Positions 51,070 through 60,793 of a stretch of DNA of 64,000 nucleotides are shown here, in pieces. The number at the start of each line of letters is the position of its first letter. Positions within the stretch are counted from its first letter, which is position 1. Position numbers and translations under genes: made by a program. The stretch is taken from assembly GCF_002532535.1 (NCBI RefSeq), contig NZ_NQWI01000014.1:1-64000 (forward strand), in the 5' to 3' direction. The notes under the pieces were generated by a model. That model did no database searches and was not told the DNA's origin. It saw only the letters and a list, made by a program, of their open reading frames with translations. The stretch is from Candidatus Viridilinea mediisalina (GTDB lineage: Bacteria; Chloroflexota; Chloroflexia; Chloroflexales; Chloroflexaceae).

Positions 51070-51504
51070 TTACACACCCTTTTTCACATTCCCATCAAGG
51101 GCAATGAGGCCATTGCGTACACTGGTGCTGAGTTTCGTCAAGCGTTCATCAAGTTCTTCGAGTACCTGGCGTGCATAGACATCAGCCCCAGCCCGCACTT
51201 GTGCAGCCTCCTGTTCAGCCAGTTGCAATAAGCGGGCACGTTCCTCATCAACCGCCTCCAACAGGCCACGCTCCTCAAGGACTTGCTGCACCCGCGTCTG
51301 AGCCTCAGTAATCAGGCGCTCTTGCTCCTGAATGATCCGCCGCGCCCGCTTCTGTTCCTCAGGGATGGCGACCCGCATACGATCAATGATGTCGAGCATA
51401 CGTTCCTCGTCTACCATCAGCCGGCCACTAAATGGCACACGCCGACCTTCGGCAAGGGCGTCCTCCAGCTCATCTATCAGGTCGTCAAGCTCGATGGTCG
51501 TCAC
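51070..51504 (-). CDS. Coiled-coil (DivIVA/SepIVA-like) protein after coaD
   Basis: 144 residues, almost wholly helical: [21 protein letters not shown] at the start, then a long charged coiled coil ([40 protein letters not shown] heptads). The place between coaD and the DUF177 gene is that of the DivIVA-domain gene sepIVA in mycobacteria; a cell-pole or septum role is inferred from that only. GTG start overlaps the coaD stop (GTGA) with AAAGGGG upstream. Confidence 0.75.
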   Translation of the reverse strand: MTTIELDDLIDELEDALAEGRRVPFSGRLMVDEERMLDIIDRMRVAIPEEQKRARRIIQEQERLITEAQTRVQQVLEERGLLEAVDEERARLLQLAEQEAAQVRAGADVYARQVLEELDERLTKLSTSVRNGLIALDGNVKKGV

Positions 51505-51986
51505 CCCCTTTGTGCAAACTTTTCGCGGAGCGCCGCAACAATATGTGGCGGCACAAACTCTACCGGATCGCGCCCCAAGCCAGCAATTTCACGCACGGCA
51601 CTCGAGCTAATATGGGCAAAACGGCGGCTGGCCATCAGCACCACCACCTCCACCTCACTATCGAGGGTCTGGTTCAGTTGCGCCATATTGTACTCGGACT
51701 CAAAATCGCTTACCGTCCGTAACCCACGGATGAGCGCCACCGCCCCCAGTTGACGCGCCAGATCGACGGTCAAACCTGTGTAGGTTGTCACCTCAACCTG
51801 GGGCAACTCCACCAACGCCACTTGCAGTAAGGCCAGCCGTTCATCGGTAGTGAAGAGCAAATTCTTCTGGGGCCGATCAAAAACAGCCATGATCACCCGA
51901 TCAAAGAGCTTAGAGGCCCGTGCGGCAATCTCTAAGTGGGCGTAGGTGACCGGATCAAAGCTACCTGGATAAACGGCAATACGCAT
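51501..51986 (-). CDS. coaD: Phosphopantetheine adenylyltransferase
   Basis: Fourth step of coenzyme A synthesis. 161 residues with the nucleotidyltransferase motifs [12 protein letters not shown] (T/HxGH variant Y-A-H), [16 protein letters not shown] and [10 protein letters not shown]. The next gene overlaps its stop by four bases. Confidence 0.96.
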   Translation of the reverse strand: MRIAVYPGSFDPVTYAHLEIAARASKLFDRVIMAVFDRPQKNLLFTTDERLALLQVALVELPQVEVTTYTGLTVDLARQLGAVALIRGLRTVSDFESEYNMAQLNQTLDSEVEVVVLMASRRFAHISSSAVREIAGLGRDPVEFVPPHIVAALREKFAQRG

Positions 51987-52030
51987 GGTATTTCAGCGAG
52001 GCGAAGCAGGGTATGGCATGACTGTGCTTC

Positions 52031-52136
52031 TTAGAAGCTGTCTGAAAAGCCGGGGAGCACACGCTGGAGTGCCGGCTTTAGCCGGCTAAAGCCGGCACTC
52101 CAACACCAACCTATAGACTTTTCAGACAGCCTCTTA
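52031..52136. repeat. MITE-like palindromic element, GCTGTCTGAAAAG family
   Basis: About 106 bp with ends TTAGAAGCTGTCTGAAAAG and CTTTTCAGACAGCCTCTTA, the best preserved inverted ends of the four full copies. It lies between rsmD and coaD. Confidence 0.92.
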
Positions 52137-52145
52137 GATCATGGC

Positions 52146-52718
52146 TTAACTAATGTCACCCTCATCTGCTTCAAGCTCATAAATAGAGAAACAACTGTCA
52201 CCTAAACGACGAAACTTGATCCGCTGTACCCCTTGGTATGTATCAGCCAAGCTAACCCGTGGCGAATGGCCCACGATCAATAGCCCACCAAGCCGCCCCA
52301 CCTGCGTCTTCACCACCAGACCAAGCGTCTGTTCAATCGCTGGATCAGCATAGGGCGGATCCATCATAACATAATCGTAGCGTCGTGCCCCCCGCTGACT
52401 CACCAAGAAGCGATCAACCGCCATGGTATGCACCCGCCCATACTCAGCCAAGCGAGTATGGGCCAAGTTAGCCTTGATGATCGTGCAAACGTGGGCGCTC
52501 TGCTCAACAAAATCGGCCCACTCTGCTCCCCGCGAGAGAAACTCAATCCCTAGTGAACCCGTCCCGGCATACAGGTCAAGAACCTGCCCCTGAATAGGCC
52601 CATAGCCCTCCAACACCGAGAAGAGCGACTCCTTCACCCGATCCAGCATCGGGCGCGTCGCCAAACCCTTCGGTGCCTTCAACCTATGCCCTTTTGCCCG
52701 CCCGGTAATAACCCGCAT
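52146..52718 (-). CDS. rsmD: 16S rRNA m2G966 methyltransferase RsmD
   Basis: 190 residues: MRVITGRAKGHRLKAPKG, RPMLDRVKESLFSVL, SAM loop LDLYAGTGSLGIEFLSRGA and catalytic DPPY in VMMDPPYADP. rsmD-coaD is a common gene order. GAAGGTG precedes the ATG. Confidence 0.96.
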   Translation of the reverse strand: MRVITGRAKGHRLKAPKGLATRPMLDRVKESLFSVLEGYGPIQGQVLDLYAGTGSLGIEFLSRGAEWADFVEQSAHVCTIIKANLAHTRLAEYGRVHTMAVDRFLVSQRGARRYDYVMMDPPYADPAIEQTLGLVVKTQVGRLGGLLIVGHSPRVSLADTYQGVQRIKFRRLGDSCFSIYELEADEGDIS

Positions 52719-52724
52719 AGCACC

Positions 52725-52856
52725 TTCGAGGAACAGAGGAGCAAATGAACAAATGAACTGAGGAACAAATGAACAGATTTTTAACCGATAGGTTCTTCTG
52801 TTCTTCTGTTCTTCCGTTCTCCTATTCTTCCGTTCTTCTGTTCCTCTGTTCTCCTG
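52725..52856. repeat. GAACAAAT / TTCTGTTC microsatellite between rpsI and rsmD
   Basis: Purine-rich AGGAACAAATGAAC units (52728-52772) face pyrimidine CTTCTGTTCTTCCGTTC units (52792-52852), again two complementary blocks, like 17454-17611. No gene was seen. Confidence 0.75.
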
Positions 52857-53255
52857 CTAACGCTTCGTATACTGCGGTGCCTTACGCGCCCGCTTAAGGC
52901 CAGCCTTCTTGCGTTCCTTCATACGCGGATCGCGCGTCAAATAGCCAGCCTTCTTCAGCACTGCCCGCAACTCTGGATCAAGATCGAGCAGCGCCCGTGC
53001 CACCCCATGACGTACCGCCCCAGCCTGACTGTGAACCCCGCCGCCGCGCACCTTGATCAGCACGTTGAAGCTCTCAAGGTTCTCGGTAAGCGCCAACGGG
53101 CTGCGGATTTCATGCTGCAACAGATCGCGTGGGCCAAAATAGTCCTCGGGCTGCTTGCCATTTACCATCATCTCCCCATTGCCCGGGAAGAGGCGCACAC
53201 GGGCTACGGCGGTCTTGCGCCGTCCGGTTCCCTGGTAGTAACGCTTTGCGTCCAT
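52857..53255 (-). CDS. rpsI: 30S ribosomal protein S9
   Basis: 132 residues: [36 protein letters not shown] and the basic tail [17 protein letters not shown], complete to the invariant C-terminal KR. AAGGAGAG before the ATG. It follows rplM, from which it is separated by an unusually long spacer of 254 bases. Confidence 0.97.
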   Translation of the reverse strand: MDAKRYYQGTGRRKTAVARVRLFPGNGEMMVNGKQPEDYFGPRDLLQHEIRSPLALTENLESFNVLIKVRGGGVHSQAGAVRHGVARALLDLDPELRAVLKKAGYLTRDPRMKERKKAGLKRARKAPQYTKR

Positions 53256-53509
53256 ATGTTTGGTTCTCTCCTTGAGATCGCTTGGGTGTTATCAAAATTA
53301 GGGTTTTTTCGGGGGCCATGCCCCCGCGCCCCCGCCGGAAGGAACGCTGCGAGGGCCATGCCCCCGCGCCCCCACCGGAAGGAACGCTGCGAGGGAACCA
53401 GGTTCCCTCGCGCACCCTTCCAGGCGGATGGGGCCATCCCCCCCTCTCCCACAACGTGGGAGAGGGGGCCAGGGGGTGAGGGCCATCTAAGGCATCCCCC
53501 CCATCCCCC
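53256..53509. repeat. GC-rich repeat cluster between rplM and rpsI
   Basis: Two tandem copies of about 48 bp contain GGCCATGCCCCCGCGCCCCC and GGAAGGAACGCTGCGAGGG (53317-53400), then a perfect palindrome around CCTGGTTCC, then CCCTCTCCCACAACGTGGGAGAGGG. rplM and rpsI normally lie close together, so the cluster is probably a later insertion. Confidence 0.75.
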
Positions 53510-53962
53510 CTACACCGCCTTCTTCGTCGCGTAGGGCGGCTTCCAAGGCTTGGGCTGCTGCGCCGCATGCGGGTGGTCGGGGCCAGCATAGATCCGCAAC
53601 TTGCTCAACAAGCGACGCCCCATCCGATTTTTGGGCAGCATGCCCTTCACCGCAGTACGCAGAATGCGATCCGGGTGCTTGGCCAACATCATTTTGTAGG
53701 GCGTAGCCTTGATCCCGCCGGGATAGCCACTGTGACGGTAGTAGACCTTTTGATCGGCCTTCTTACCCATGATCTTAATCTTCTCACAATTGACCACGAC
53801 AACAAAATCACCACCATCATTCGAGGGGGTGTAGGTTGGTTTATGCTTCCCGCGTAGCAACGTGGCGATCTGCGTCGAGAGACGCCCAAGCACCTCATCA
53901 GTCGCATCAACCACGTACCAGTCGCGCTCGATCTCCGAGGCTTTCTGATGGTAAGTCTTCAT
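53510..53962 (-). CDS. rplM: 50S ribosomal protein L13
   Basis: 150 residues: [51 protein letters not shown] and [20 protein letters not shown] are all standard. AAGGAA precedes the ATG. A terminator-like stem lies between truA and this gene, so rplM-rpsI may use its own promoter. Confidence 0.97.
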   Translation of the reverse strand: MKTYHQKASEIERDWYVVDATDEVLGRLSTQIATLLRGKHKPTYTPSNDGGDFVVVVNCEKIKIMGKKADQKVYYRHSGYPGGIKATPYKMMLAKHPDRILRTAVKGMLPKNRMGRRLLSKLRIYAGPDHPHAAQQPKPWKPPYATKKAV

Positions 53963-54006
53963 AATTCCTTCTCGGTCTGTTCGTTACTTATCTAACCTAG
54001 TGAAAT

Positions 54007-54053
54007 CTTTTTCTTACGTATTGGCGGCTTCGCCGCCAATACGTAAGAAAAAA
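54007..54053. terminator. Bidirectional terminator, GGCGGC-apex family
   Basis: CTTTTTCTTACGTATTGGCGGC and its exact complement around TTC, with T/A runs. It ends the rpoA-rplQ-truA stretch. Confidence 0.85.
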
Positions 54054-54060
54054 GGAACCT

Positions 54061-54831
54061 CTATTCCCAACATAACAGCGAAGCTGGATAATGGACTGCC
54101 GTAAGCGTCAAGCCATGGGCCGGAGCGGTGCGCCCTGCGGCTCTACGATCACGTCGTTCCAACACCTGGCGCAACTCTGCTGCGCTCATGCGTCCCCGCC
54201 CCACCTGCAAGATTGTGCCGACAATTACCCGAACCATGTGTTGCAGGAAAGCGTTCGCTGCAAGTTCAACCGCTAAGAGACGATGTCCGAGCAGTTCTAG
54301 CTCAGCCAGCCGCGCCCGATACAGAGTACGAACCGTACTCTTTTGGTGGGGCGACTGCACGGTAAACGCTGCAAAGTCGTGGGTGCCCTCCAGCAGGGGC
54401 AAAGCCTCCGCCATCGCCGCAACATCCAAACGCCCCTCGACATGCAGCGCCAAGTGGCGTAGCGTTGGCAACGCCACCGTACCAACATCCAACAGGTAGC
54501 GATACTCGCGCAGGATCGCACTATGACGGGCATGAAACTCGCTATCAACCTCGCGTGCAGCTAGGACGCGCACATCAGCAGGTAGCAGAGCGTTCATTCC
54601 GCGCACCACCGTGGTCAAGGGATGGCGCGTTGAGCCCCGCACGTTCGCCACTTGGCTATGAGCATGCACCCCGGCATCAGTGCGGCCCGCAAGGGTGAAG
54701 CGTCGTCGTTCTTGGTTCAACTCCTCCCATGCCGCCTCCAGAGCCCCCTGGATCGAACGCCCCTGGTTCTGCCACTGCGAGCCCACGAAGTCGGTGCCGT
54801 CATAGGCCAACAGTAGCGCAATGTTACGCAT
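54061..54831 (-). CDS. truA: tRNA pseudouridine synthase A
   Basis: Makes pseudouridine at positions 38-40 of tRNA anticodon arms. 256 residues; catalytic Asp in [27 protein letters not shown] at the start, [12 protein letters not shown] near the end. The ATG overlaps the rplQ stop (TGATG), a usual truA position. Confidence 0.96.
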   Translation of the reverse strand: MRNIALLLAYDGTDFVGSQWQNQGRSIQGALEAAWEELNQERRRFTLAGRTDAGVHAHSQVANVRGSTRHPLTTVVRGMNALLPADVRVLAAREVDSEFHARHSAILREYRYLLDVGTVALPTLRHLALHVEGRLDVAAMAEALPLLEGTHDFAAFTVQSPHQKSTVRTLYRARLAELELLGHRLLAVELAANAFLQHMVRVIVGTILQVGRGRMSAAELRQVLERRDRRAAGRTAPAHGLTLTAVHYPASLLCWE

Positions 54832-55181
54832 CAGATCAGCTCAATCACCGCCATCTCGGCCCCATCACCGAGGCGCGGGCCCAGCTTAGTAATCCGCGTG
54901 TAGCCCCCATTCCGCCCGCCGTAGTCCTGCGGGGCAAACGTAAAGAGCTTACGCATGGCAACTTTGCTGTTCAGCTTCGAGAGCGCCATCCGGCGGGCAT
55001 GGGTCGTATCCTCGCGGGCAATCGTGATCAGCTTTTCAATCTCTGGCTGAACCGCCTTTGCCTTCGCAAGTGTCGTTGTAATCTTGCGGTGCTCAATCAA
55101 CGCAATCATCAGATTGCGGTAGAGCGCTTTACGGTGCTCATACGAGCGACCGAGGAGTTTTCCAACGTGTCGGTGTCGCAT
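54831..55181 (-). CDS. rplQ: 50S ribosomal protein L17
   Basis: 116 residues: [20 protein letters not shown], the [19 protein letters not shown] stretch and the C-terminal [20 protein letters not shown]. It follows rpoA by 71 bases. Confidence 0.97.
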   Translation of the reverse strand: MRHRHVGKLLGRSYEHRKALYRNLMIALIEHRKITTTLAKAKAVQPEIEKLITIAREDTTHARRMALSKLNSKVAMRKLFTFAPQDYGGRNGGYTRITKLGPRLGDGAEMAVIELI

Positions 55182-55252
55182 AATTCGATCCTATCGGCAA
55201 GTTAGGGAACCCCTAAGCTACCGTTGCAAAAAGCTTGCACATCAAAACTAGA

Positions 55253-56191
55253 TCACTCATCTTCCAAGGTCACGAGTGACTTGGGAATATACCCACGTTC
55301 GACCAAACGGTCGCGGATCTCTTCCATTGACTTTTGGCCCAAGTTACGCACAGAAAGCAACGCCTTCTCGTCCATCTGCAGCACCTGACCAACCTTCATA
55401 ATATCGGCCCGCTTCAGACAGTTGTAGGTACGGGTTGAGAGATCAAGCTCCTCAATCGCCGTATCATAAACATCAGCAGGAATCGCAAAACCAGCGGGCG
55501 TAGCGATCTCATCGGGTTCAAAGGGCACACGGTTGAAATCGGCAACCGTCTGGCTATACTGCACCAACACATGGGCCGCATAGCCCAACGCATCCCCCGG
55601 CTTGATCGAGCCATCAGTCCACACCTCAACCAGAAGACGATCAAAGTCTGTTGCCTGACCAATGCGGGTATTCTCGACCTCGTAGTGTACCCGTGGCACT
55701 GGGGTGAACATGGCATCCACCGGAATCTCGCCTAACGGCAACGGGTCACGCTGATCCGCCGGCACATAGCCCTGCCCCTGCTCAATGGTCACCTCAACCT
55801 CCAAGCGCACCTCATCGTTCTCCAGGGTGCAGAGGTAGTGTTCAGGGTTGACCAATTCAACTCCAGCGGGCAAGTCTAGGGCCTGGGCCAGCACCGGCCC
55901 TGCACCATGGCACGAGAGCCGAGCCATGATCGGCGCTTCCAATGACATCCGCACCCGCAGCGCCTTCAAGTTCAGCATCAACTCAGTAACATCTTCTCTG
56001 ACCCCCTCAAGGGGCGCAAATGGATCATAGACGCCTTCGATCTTGATTTTCGAGACCGCCGCGCCTGGGATCGACGAGAGCAGCACCCGCCTGAGCGCGT
56101 TGCCGAGCGTATGGCCATAGCCAGGGTCAAGCGGCTCTATCTTGAAGCGTCCATACTGCTCATCCGCCTCCAGAATTTCGATCTTGGGCAT
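55253..56191 (-). CDS. rpoA: RNA polymerase alpha subunit
   Basis: About 312 residues. The N-terminal assembly domain has GYGHTLGNALRRVLLSSIPG; the C-terminal domain has LDLSTRTYNCLKRADIMKVG and LLSVRNLGQKSMEEIRDRL for UP-element and activator contact. ATG 56191 gives MPKIEILEAD; the frame extends to 56227 but with less natural sequence. Confidence 0.97.
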   Translation of the reverse strand: MPKIEILEADEQYGRFKIEPLDPGYGHTLGNALRRVLLSSIPGAAVSKIKIEGVYDPFAPLEGVREDVTELMLNLKALRVRMSLEAPIMARLSCHGAGPVLAQALDLPAGVELVNPEHYLCTLENDEVRLEVEVTIEQGQGYVPADQRDPLPLGEIPVDAMFTPVPRVHYEVENTRIGQATDFDRLLVEVWTDGSIKPGDALGYAAHVLVQYSQTVADFNRVPFEPDEIATPAGFAIPADVYDTAIEELDLSTRTYNCLKRADIMKVGQVLQMDEKALLSVRNLGQKSMEEIRDRLVERGYIPKSLVTLEDE

Positions 56192-56333
56192 GGCGATGTC
56201 TAGCACCTCACGCCTCCCTATCAACAATTGCAGTCGGCAGATCCACCTATGGCCACGCCATACGCAGATCTTACCTACCGCTGGGCTTGTTTGGGGTTTT
56301 CTGAGAGGGCCAGTGCCCTCCCAGACCCACCTG

Positions 56334-56954
56334 TTAGCGGCTGTAGAACTCGACGATCAACTGTTCATTGATGCCTTGCTCGGCATCATCACGGCGCGGC
56401 AACGACACCACCGTGCCGGAGAGTTCAGCGGACGAGAGGCGCAGCCAATCGGGTGCCTGATAGCGATTCAGATCACCGCTATCTACAAGATTCTTGAAGT
56501 AGGTACGACGACGGCTCTCAGGACGCACCGCAATCACCTGACCCACCTTCAACGTATAGGAAGGGATGTTGGTCTTGCGACCATCCACAACAATATGACC
56601 ATGCGCCACCAATTGGCGAGCTTGGGCACGGGTTGTTGCAAAACCCAAGCGATAGACCACATTATCAAGACGGCGCTCAAGCAGACTCAACATGTACTCA
56701 CCCGTCACCCCACTACGCCGGGCGGCCTGCTCAAAGATGCGGCGGAACTGGCGCTCAAGGACGCCGTAGATATACTTCACCTTCTGCTTCTCAAGCAGTT
56801 GAAGTCCATAGTCAGAGACCTGGCGGCGGCGAGCCGAAGGCCCATGCTGACCAGGGGGGAAGGGGCGCTTCTGTAGAATGCGGTTGCCCTTCTCAGTAAT
56901 GCCTATTCCTAAACGTCGGCTCACTTTGCCGACCGGGCCGGTATAACGCGCCAT
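56334..56954 (-). CDS. rpsD: 30S ribosomal protein S4
   Basis: 206 residues: [28 protein letters not shown]4 RNA-binding domain [20 protein letters not shown] and the C-terminal [10 protein letters not shown]. No CxxC zinc motif, so it is the zinc-free form. GAGAGGAA precedes the ATG. It is separated from rpsK by 413 bases that hold a nested repeat element. Confidence 0.97.
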   Translation of the reverse strand: MARYTGPVGKVSRRLGIGITEKGNRILQKRPFPPGQHGPSARRRQVSDYGLQLLEKQKVKYIYGVLERQFRRIFEQAARRSGVTGEYMLSLLERRLDNVVYRLGFATTRAQARQLVAHGHIVVDGRKTNIPSYTLKVGQVIAVRPESRRRTYFKNLVDSGDLNRYQAPDWLRLSSAELSGTVVSLPRRDDAEQGINEQLIVEFYSR

Positions 56955-57162
56955 AGTACAACAATTCCTCTCTCAAAAACTACTACAAAAGACAGCTCAT
57001 CGTACATCTGTCTTATACAACGAGGCGGGCGCAAAAAACTCCCTGATGGGCGCCAGAGCAACGCTTGCCTTCGGTACCACCTGGGGACGCCTCGTCATGG
57101 TAGGGCTTGGATTGAGTCCTTAGGATAAGGTTTCAGGACACTTTACCATTTGGTCTCGGACG
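56955..57162. other. Gap between rpsK and rpsD, part without repeats
   Basis: No gene was seen. GGCGCCCATCAGGGAGTTTT on the minus strand (57037-57056) can form a weak hairpin followed by T-residues. It could act as an S4 leader or a terminator for upstream genes; neither is demonstrated. Confidence 0.35.
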
Positions 57163-57328
57163 GAGTGCCGACTTTAGTCGGCTGAGGTCGCAGGTAGCCA
57201 TTGGATGCCGACTAATGGTGTTCCAGTAAATAATCCGCTAACCAGACCTCGCAGATCTGGCATATCTATCAGGTCTAGCCCGTGCCGCGACACCGGATTA
57301 ATTTCTGGAAGACCATAAGTCGGCACTC
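57163..57328. repeat. GTGCCGACTTTAGTCGGC element with nested insert (copy B)
   Basis: Same composite as 25280-25447. The insert spans 57216-57315 with ends TGGTGTTCCAG and CTGGAAGACCA in the same order as copy A, but its 78-bp core (57227-57304) is reversed relative to A with one mismatch. It lies inside the alpha ribosomal cluster. Confidence 0.9.
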
Positions 57329-57367
57329 CAACTATAAAGCTGAAAGGCTGTTTCCGAAACCATGCCC

Positions 57368-57778
57368 TTACACCCGACGACGCTTCGGCGGACGACAGCC
57401 ATTGTGCGGGATGGGGGTCACATCGGTAATCGAAGAAACCTGCAATCCAGCCGACTGCAACGAACGAATCGCGGCCTCACGCCCCGAACCCGGCCCTTTC
57501 ACAAAGACTTCAATCGAGCGCATGCCATTATCCATGGCCTTGCGTGCCGCCGTATCAGCCGTCACCTGGGCGGCATAGGGGGTACTCTTACGCGACCCCT
57601 TGAAACCTGACTGACCAGCACTTGCCCAGCAGACCACGGCCCCTTGTGGATCCGTAATCGTAACAATTGTATTGTTAAAGGTACTCAGCACATGGGCCTG
57701 GCCGCGTGGAATGTTTTTCCGCTCACGCCGCTTGCCACGCTGCCGACCCGAACTACCCTTTTGTGACTTTGGGGGCAT
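57368..57778 (-). CDS. rpsK: 30S ribosomal protein S11
   Basis: 136 residues: [39 protein letters not shown] and the C-terminal [32 protein letters not shown] precedes the ATG. Confidence 0.97.
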   Translation of the reverse strand: MPPKSQKGSSGRQRGKRRERKNIPRGQAHVLSTFNNTIVTITDPQGAVVCWASAGQSGFKGSRKSTPYAAQVTADTAARKAMDNGMRSIEVFVKGPGSGREAAIRSLQSAGLQVSSITDVTPIPHNGCRPPKRRRV

Positions 57779-57812
57779 TCCTCACTCCTCTTTCCTAGCT
57801 GCCTATGACGAA

Positions 57813-58193
57813 CTACTTCTTAGCCTTCTTCTTAATGCCAATCGCCTGACCCTTACGTCCACGGCGGGTACGCGCATTGGTACGGGTACGCTGACCACGC
57901 ACAGGCATGCCACGACGATGGCGCAGCCCACGATAGCAACCAATATCCATCAGGCGCTTGATATTGAGTTGCACTTCACGGCGCAGATCGCCCTCAACGC
58001 GATACTCGCGATCAACAATCTCACGAATACGCCCGACCTCTTCTTCGGTCAAGTCACGCACCCGCGAATCAGGACTCACATTTGCCTTACGCAGAATATC
58101 AGCCCCATTCGAGCGACCAACGCCATAAATGTAGGTAATCGAAATTCCTACCTTCTTATTGCGGGGGATGTCCACCCCAGCGATACGTGCCAT
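57813..58193 (-). CDS. rpsM: 30S ribosomal protein S13
   Basis: 126 residues from [49 protein letters not shown] and a lysine-rich tail. ATG 58193 has GAGGAATT upstream; the longer frame to 58247 runs through a hairpin. Confidence 0.97.
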   Translation of the reverse strand: MARIAGVDIPRNKKVGISITYIYGVGRSNGADILRKANVSPDSRVRDLTEEEVGRIREIVDREYRVEGDLRREVQLNIKRLMDIGCYRGLRHRRGMPVRGQRTRTNARTRRGRKGQAIGIKKKAKK

Positions 58194-58215
58194 GCAATTC
58201 CTCGTCTTTGTTATC

Positions 58216-58258
58216 TTTTGTTCCGTTTTAGCGGGCTTCGCCACCAAAACGGAACAAC
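58216..58258. terminator. Imperfect GGCGGC-apex-like hairpin between rpmJ and rpsM
   Basis: TTTTGTTCCGTTTTAGCGGGC and a near-complement around TTCG, with two mismatches. In a continuously transcribed cluster it may attenuate transcription rather than end it. Confidence 0.5.
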
Positions 58259-58293
58259 AATAGCTGCCTTAAAGAGAGGCTTCGCCTCTCCAC

Positions 58294-58410
58294 CTAACCC
58301 TGACGCTGTTTATGCTTTGGTGTACGCGAGCAGATCACACGGATCACACCCTTACGTTTAATAACCTTGCAATATTCACAGCGGGGTTTCACCGAAGCGC
58401 GTACTTTCAC
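58294..58410 (-). CDS. rpmJ: 50S ribosomal protein L36
   Basis: 38 residues, too short to stand out by length, but complete: [37 protein letters not shown]. The zinc ligands C-x2-C, C and H are all present. Start is GTG with GGAGGAGTG six bases upstream. It lies between infA and rpsM as usual. Confidence 0.96.
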   Translation of the reverse strand: MKVRASVKPRCEYCKVIKRKGVIRVICSRTPKHKQRQG

Positions 58411-58437
58411 GACACTCCTCCCCTAGTAATCTGTCAT

Positions 58438-58659
58438 CTACTTGTAACGATAGGTAATGCGCCCCCGGGTGAGATCGTATGGTGATAGCTCTACCAACAC
58501 CCGATCACCCTTCAAAATACGAATATAGTTCATACGCATCTTGCCCGAAATGTGGGCCAGTACCTCATGTCCGTTTTCTAACTCGACCCGGAACATCGCA
58601 TTCGGCAATGGTTCCGTGATCGTACCCTCCATTTCGATCACATCCTTCTTTTTCGACAT
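58438..58659 (-). CDS. infA: Translation initiation factor IF-1
   Basis: 73 residues, single S1/OB fold: [39 protein letters not shown] and the terminal [16 protein letters not shown] precedes the ATG. It follows adk directly, without a map gene between them. Confidence 0.97.
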   Translation of the reverse strand: MSKKKDVIEMEGTITEPLPNAMFRVELENGHEVLAHISGKMRMNYIRILKGDRVLVELSPYDLTRGRITYRYK

Positions 58660-58673
58660 ATCACTCCTTACGG

Positions 58674-59342
58674 CTATGCCGAGGTTGGAAGGTACTGGTT
58701 GAGCGCCTTCAGCATCATCTCAGTCACCCACATGATCTCGCGCTGACCGTCAATTTCATGCAAAATGCCCTGGCGCTGATAGTACTCAATCAGCGGCATC
58801 GTCTGACCAAAGTAGACGTCCAAGCGGTGTTGGGCCGTCTCTAGCGTGTCATCGCTACGCTGATAGAGTTCCCCGCCACAGGCATCACAAATTCCCGGCC
58901 TATGGGACGGGAAGTAATATCTATTATACGTTGCTCCACAAGTTTTGCAAGTCTGGCGACCACCAATGCGGCGCAACAGGACATCACTGGGTACACCCAG
59001 ATAGAGTACCACGTCTATGCTGCTCTGCTGTTTGGCCAATGCCTCCTCAAGCGCAACGGCCTGCTCTTTGGTGCGCGGAAATCCGTCAAAGACGACGCCC
59101 TCAGCACAATCAGGAGCCTGAATGCGCTCAAGGATCATGTTGATGACCACTTCATCCGGCACCAATGCACCCCGATCCATATAGGACTTGGCCAGCATAC
59201 CAAGTTCAGTGCCATCACGCAGTGCCGCCCGAAAGAGATCACCGCTCGCCACATGGGCTAACGAAGTTTGCTCTACAAGTACTTTAGCTTGCGTACCTTT
59301 TCCTGCTCCTGGAGGGCCAAGCAAAATGACGTTGGTACTCAT
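58674..59342 (-). CDS. adk: Adenylate kinase
   Basis: Interconverts ATP plus AMP and 2 ADP. 222 residues, long-LID form: P-loop [15 protein letters not shown]-binding region [17 protein letters not shown], and a zinc LID with CKTCGATY...CDACGGEL. Confidence 0.97.
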   Translation of the reverse strand: MSTNVILLGPPGAGKGTQAKVLVEQTSLAHVASGDLFRAALRDGTELGMLAKSYMDRGALVPDEVVINMILERIQAPDCAEGVVFDGFPRTKEQAVALEEALAKQQSSIDVVLYLGVPSDVLLRRIGGRQTCKTCGATYNRYYFPSHRPGICDACGGELYQRSDDTLETAQHRLDVYFGQTMPLIEYYQRQGILHEIDGQREIMWVTEMMLKALNQYLPTSA

Positions 59343-59368
59343 CTGATACTCTCTTCTTGCTCTATCTG

Positions 59369-60721
59369 CTAACGCGAAAGGAAACCCTCGTAGTCACGCA
59401 TCACCAACTGCGATTCGAGTTGGCGCATGGTATCAACCGCTACGCCTACCACAATCAGCAGGGCGGTGCTGCCCAGACCCAATTGCAAGCCGGTGATCGA
59501 TTGGGTGATGAAGGGCAGAACGGCAATCAAACCCAGGAAGAGCGCCCCTGCAAGCGTAATGCGGTTCAGTACCTTCGTCAGATACTGCGCCGTTGTCTTG
59601 CCGGGCCGAATGCCTGGAATAAACCCACCATTACGCTGGAGATTCTCTGGGATGTCCTGCTGCTGGAAGAGTACCATTGTGTAGAAGTAGGTAAAGCCCA
59701 CCGTCAGCAGGAAGAGCAGACTCATATAGACAAAACCGCCCCCTACGCCCGTAGGGTTGAAGGTGTTGAAGAAGAAGCCCGCAATCATATTCCCAATGCC
59801 CTCGGCACCCGGTTGGTAGAACCACGAGGCGACAATTCCAGGGAAGATGATCACGCTCTGAGCGAAGATGAGCGGAATCATGCCGGCCATATTGACCTTC
59901 ATCGGAATGTGGCTGCTCTGACCGCCATAGACCTTGTTGCCACGCACGCGCTTGGCGTACTGAACAGGAATACGCCGCTGGCCCTCTTGGATCAACACGA
60001 TCCCAACGATGGTCAGTAGGCCAATGGCAATGAAGCTGATGATGCCAATGAAGGTACCCAAGTCACCCGCTTGGCTGATCTGGAAACCCTGCACAATCAG
60101 GCCCGGCAAGCCCGATACAATTCCGCCGAAGATAATGACCGAAATGCCTTGACCAATACCGCGTTCATTGATCTGTTCACCTAACCAAACGAGGAACATC
60201 GTTCCAGCCACCATTGAGGTCAGGATGGTAAAGGTGGGCAAGAAATTACCAAAGAGATCAAAAGAGGAACGGAAGAGCGACTGAAAGGGATCATTCGTTG
60301 GGTTAACTGTCCGCTCAAGGGTCAAAGTCTGACCATACGCTTGCAGATAGGCCAACGGGATAGTCAGCCACATCTGGTAGCGATGAAGCCGGATGCGCCC
60401 CTGCTCACCCTCTTTGCGCAGTTCCTGCAACGCAGGGATGAGCGGCTGGAGCAATTGCATAATAATCGAGGCCGTGATGTAAGGGTAGACACCCATCGCG
60501 GCCACCGAGAAATTCTGTAGCGCCCCGCCCGCGAAGATGTTCAGCAACTGGGCCAACTGGTTACCGGCCAAGGCTTCGCGGAGCTGATCAAGTGCGCCGG
60601 GGTTAATATTGGGCACCGGAATGTGCGCGATCATGCGGAAGATCAGCAACATCCCCAAGGTAAAGAGGATGCGCCGCCGCAAATCGGGCAACTGGATGGC
60701 GCGAACAAGAGCCTGAAGCAT
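59369..60721 (-). CDS. secY: Protein translocase subunit SecY
   Basis: About 450 residues with ten membrane helices; the plug region follows GGALQNFSVAAMGVYPYITA, and IQEGQRRIPVQYAKR and GFIPGIRPGKTTAQYL are conserved cytoplasmic loops. ATG 60721 starts MLQALVRAIQLPDLRRR; the frame extends to 60769 without a better ribosome-binding site. Confidence 0.97.
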   Translation of the reverse strand: MLQALVRAIQLPDLRRRILFTLGMLLIFRMIAHIPVPNINPGALDQLREALAGNQLAQLLNIFAGGALQNFSVAAMGVYPYITASIIMQLLQPLIPALQELRKEGEQGRIRLHRYQMWLTIPLAYLQAYGQTLTLERTVNPTNDPFQSLFRSSFDLFGNFLPTFTILTSMVAGTMFLVWLGEQINERGIGQGISVIIFGGIVSGLPGLIVQGFQISQAGDLGTFIGIISFIAIGLLTIVGIVLIQEGQRRIPVQYAKRVRGNKVYGGQSSHIPMKVNMAGMIPLIFAQSVIIFPGIVASWFYQPGAEGIGNMIAGFFFNTFNPTGVGGGFVYMSLLFLLTVGFTYFYTMVLFQQQDIPENLQRNGGFIPGIRPGKTTAQYLTKVLNRITLAGALFLGLIAVLPFITQSITGLQLGLGSTALLIVVGVAVDTMRQLESQLVMRDYEGFLSR

Positions 60722-60793
60722 CGTAGGTGATTCCTTAACATCATGAAGATTCCTGAGAGCGCCAAACACTCCCAGGAACCTGCCTCACAGAAG

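Noticed and set aside
58411..58437. Missing map gene between adk and infA as a disruption
   Set aside because: Spacing is normal and nothing is broken; map is simply elsewhere in many genomes.
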